NCBI GenBank assembly: GCA_964372125.1
Contig: CAYJPL010000023.1
Location: 1-32,599 of the forward strand
DNA from: Tannockella sp964372125
GTDB lineage: Bacteria; Bacillota_I; Bacilli_A; Erysipelotrichales; Coprobacillaceae
DNA: 32,599 nt
Direction: 5' to 3'
Shown one piece after another: positions 32,546 to 32,599 of this stretch. Made by a program: the position numbers and the translations under genes. The notes below the pieces were generated by a model. That model saw only the letters and a list, made by a program, of their open reading frames with translations. It was not told the origin of the DNA and did no database searches. How positions within the stretch are numbered: the stretch's first letter is position 1; each line of letters starts with the position of its first letter.

Positions 32546-32599
32546 GGCTCTGTGTCAAGAGTGGGGGACAAATAACTATTAATTAGTTATTTGTCTCTT
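32546..32599. mobile_element. Probable terminal inverted repeat of an ISL3-like insertion sequence, cut by the window end
   Basis: GGCTCTGTGTCAAGAGTGGG at 32546 resembles ISL3-family terminal repeats, which characteristically begin GGCTCTTTGTCAA. It is followed by a perfect 12-bp hairpin (GACAAATAACTA 32567-32578, TAGTTATTTGTC 32584-32595) and TCTCTT. Many insertion sequences place a terminator-like hairpin at the edge to block incoming transcription. No transposase is in view, so the family is a tentative recognition. Confidence 0.5.

Overview
The window reads as chromosome of a low-GC, Gram-positive bacterium (Bacillota). The gene orders gdpP-rplI-dnaB, prfA-prmC and tilS-hpt-ftsH-hslO-dusB are Bacillota hallmarks. 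A fused mannose-family EIIAB with DUF956, a FeoB-associated Cys-rich mini-protein and sortase- or membrane-anchored surface proteins suggest a fermentative, gut-type Firmicute. Erysipelotrichia-like is my best guess, from sequence flavour only.

Layout. (1) 1-2671: the 3' part of a long repeat-built surface adhesin (MBG/YDG-like repeats) with a C-terminal membrane anchor, then a terminator. (2) 2680-7250: core genes gdpP-rplI-dnaB-tdk, then a structured intergenic stretch and a terminator. (3) 7340-9810: prfA-prmC-GNAT. (4) 9829-13397: an NHA-type cation/proton antiporter, then a ferrous-iron uptake operon (feoA, feoB, a 47-residue Cys-rich protein) with a Fur-like box on its promoter. (5) 13460-21936: a glycan/sugar block made of an RpiR-type regulator, a 1423-residue secreted, sortase-anchored beta-helix protein, and a mannose-family PTS (EIIAB, EIIC, EIID, DUF956) behind a strong promoter with a cre-like site. 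(6) 22013-26838: tilS-hpt-ftsH-small membrane peptide-hslO. (7) 26851-31449: a fused ABC ATPase/FtsX permease on the minus strand, divergent from a response regulator and histidine kinase. This module sits inside the usually contiguous hslO-dusB stretch. (8) 31500-32521: dusB. (9) 32546-32599: what looks like the terminal inverted repeat of an ISL3-like insertion sequence, cut by the window edge.

Most of the window is ordinary housekeeping sequence. I do not see a clearly new defence or mobile system. The best candidates for something undescribed are the structured RNA-like region between tdk and prfA (7134-7244), the large beta-helix surface protein with its adjoining regulator and PTS, and the divergent ABC/two-component module with a direct-repeat operator. 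No tRNA, rRNA or CRISPR array was seen, and no intergenic gap exceeds 300 bases.
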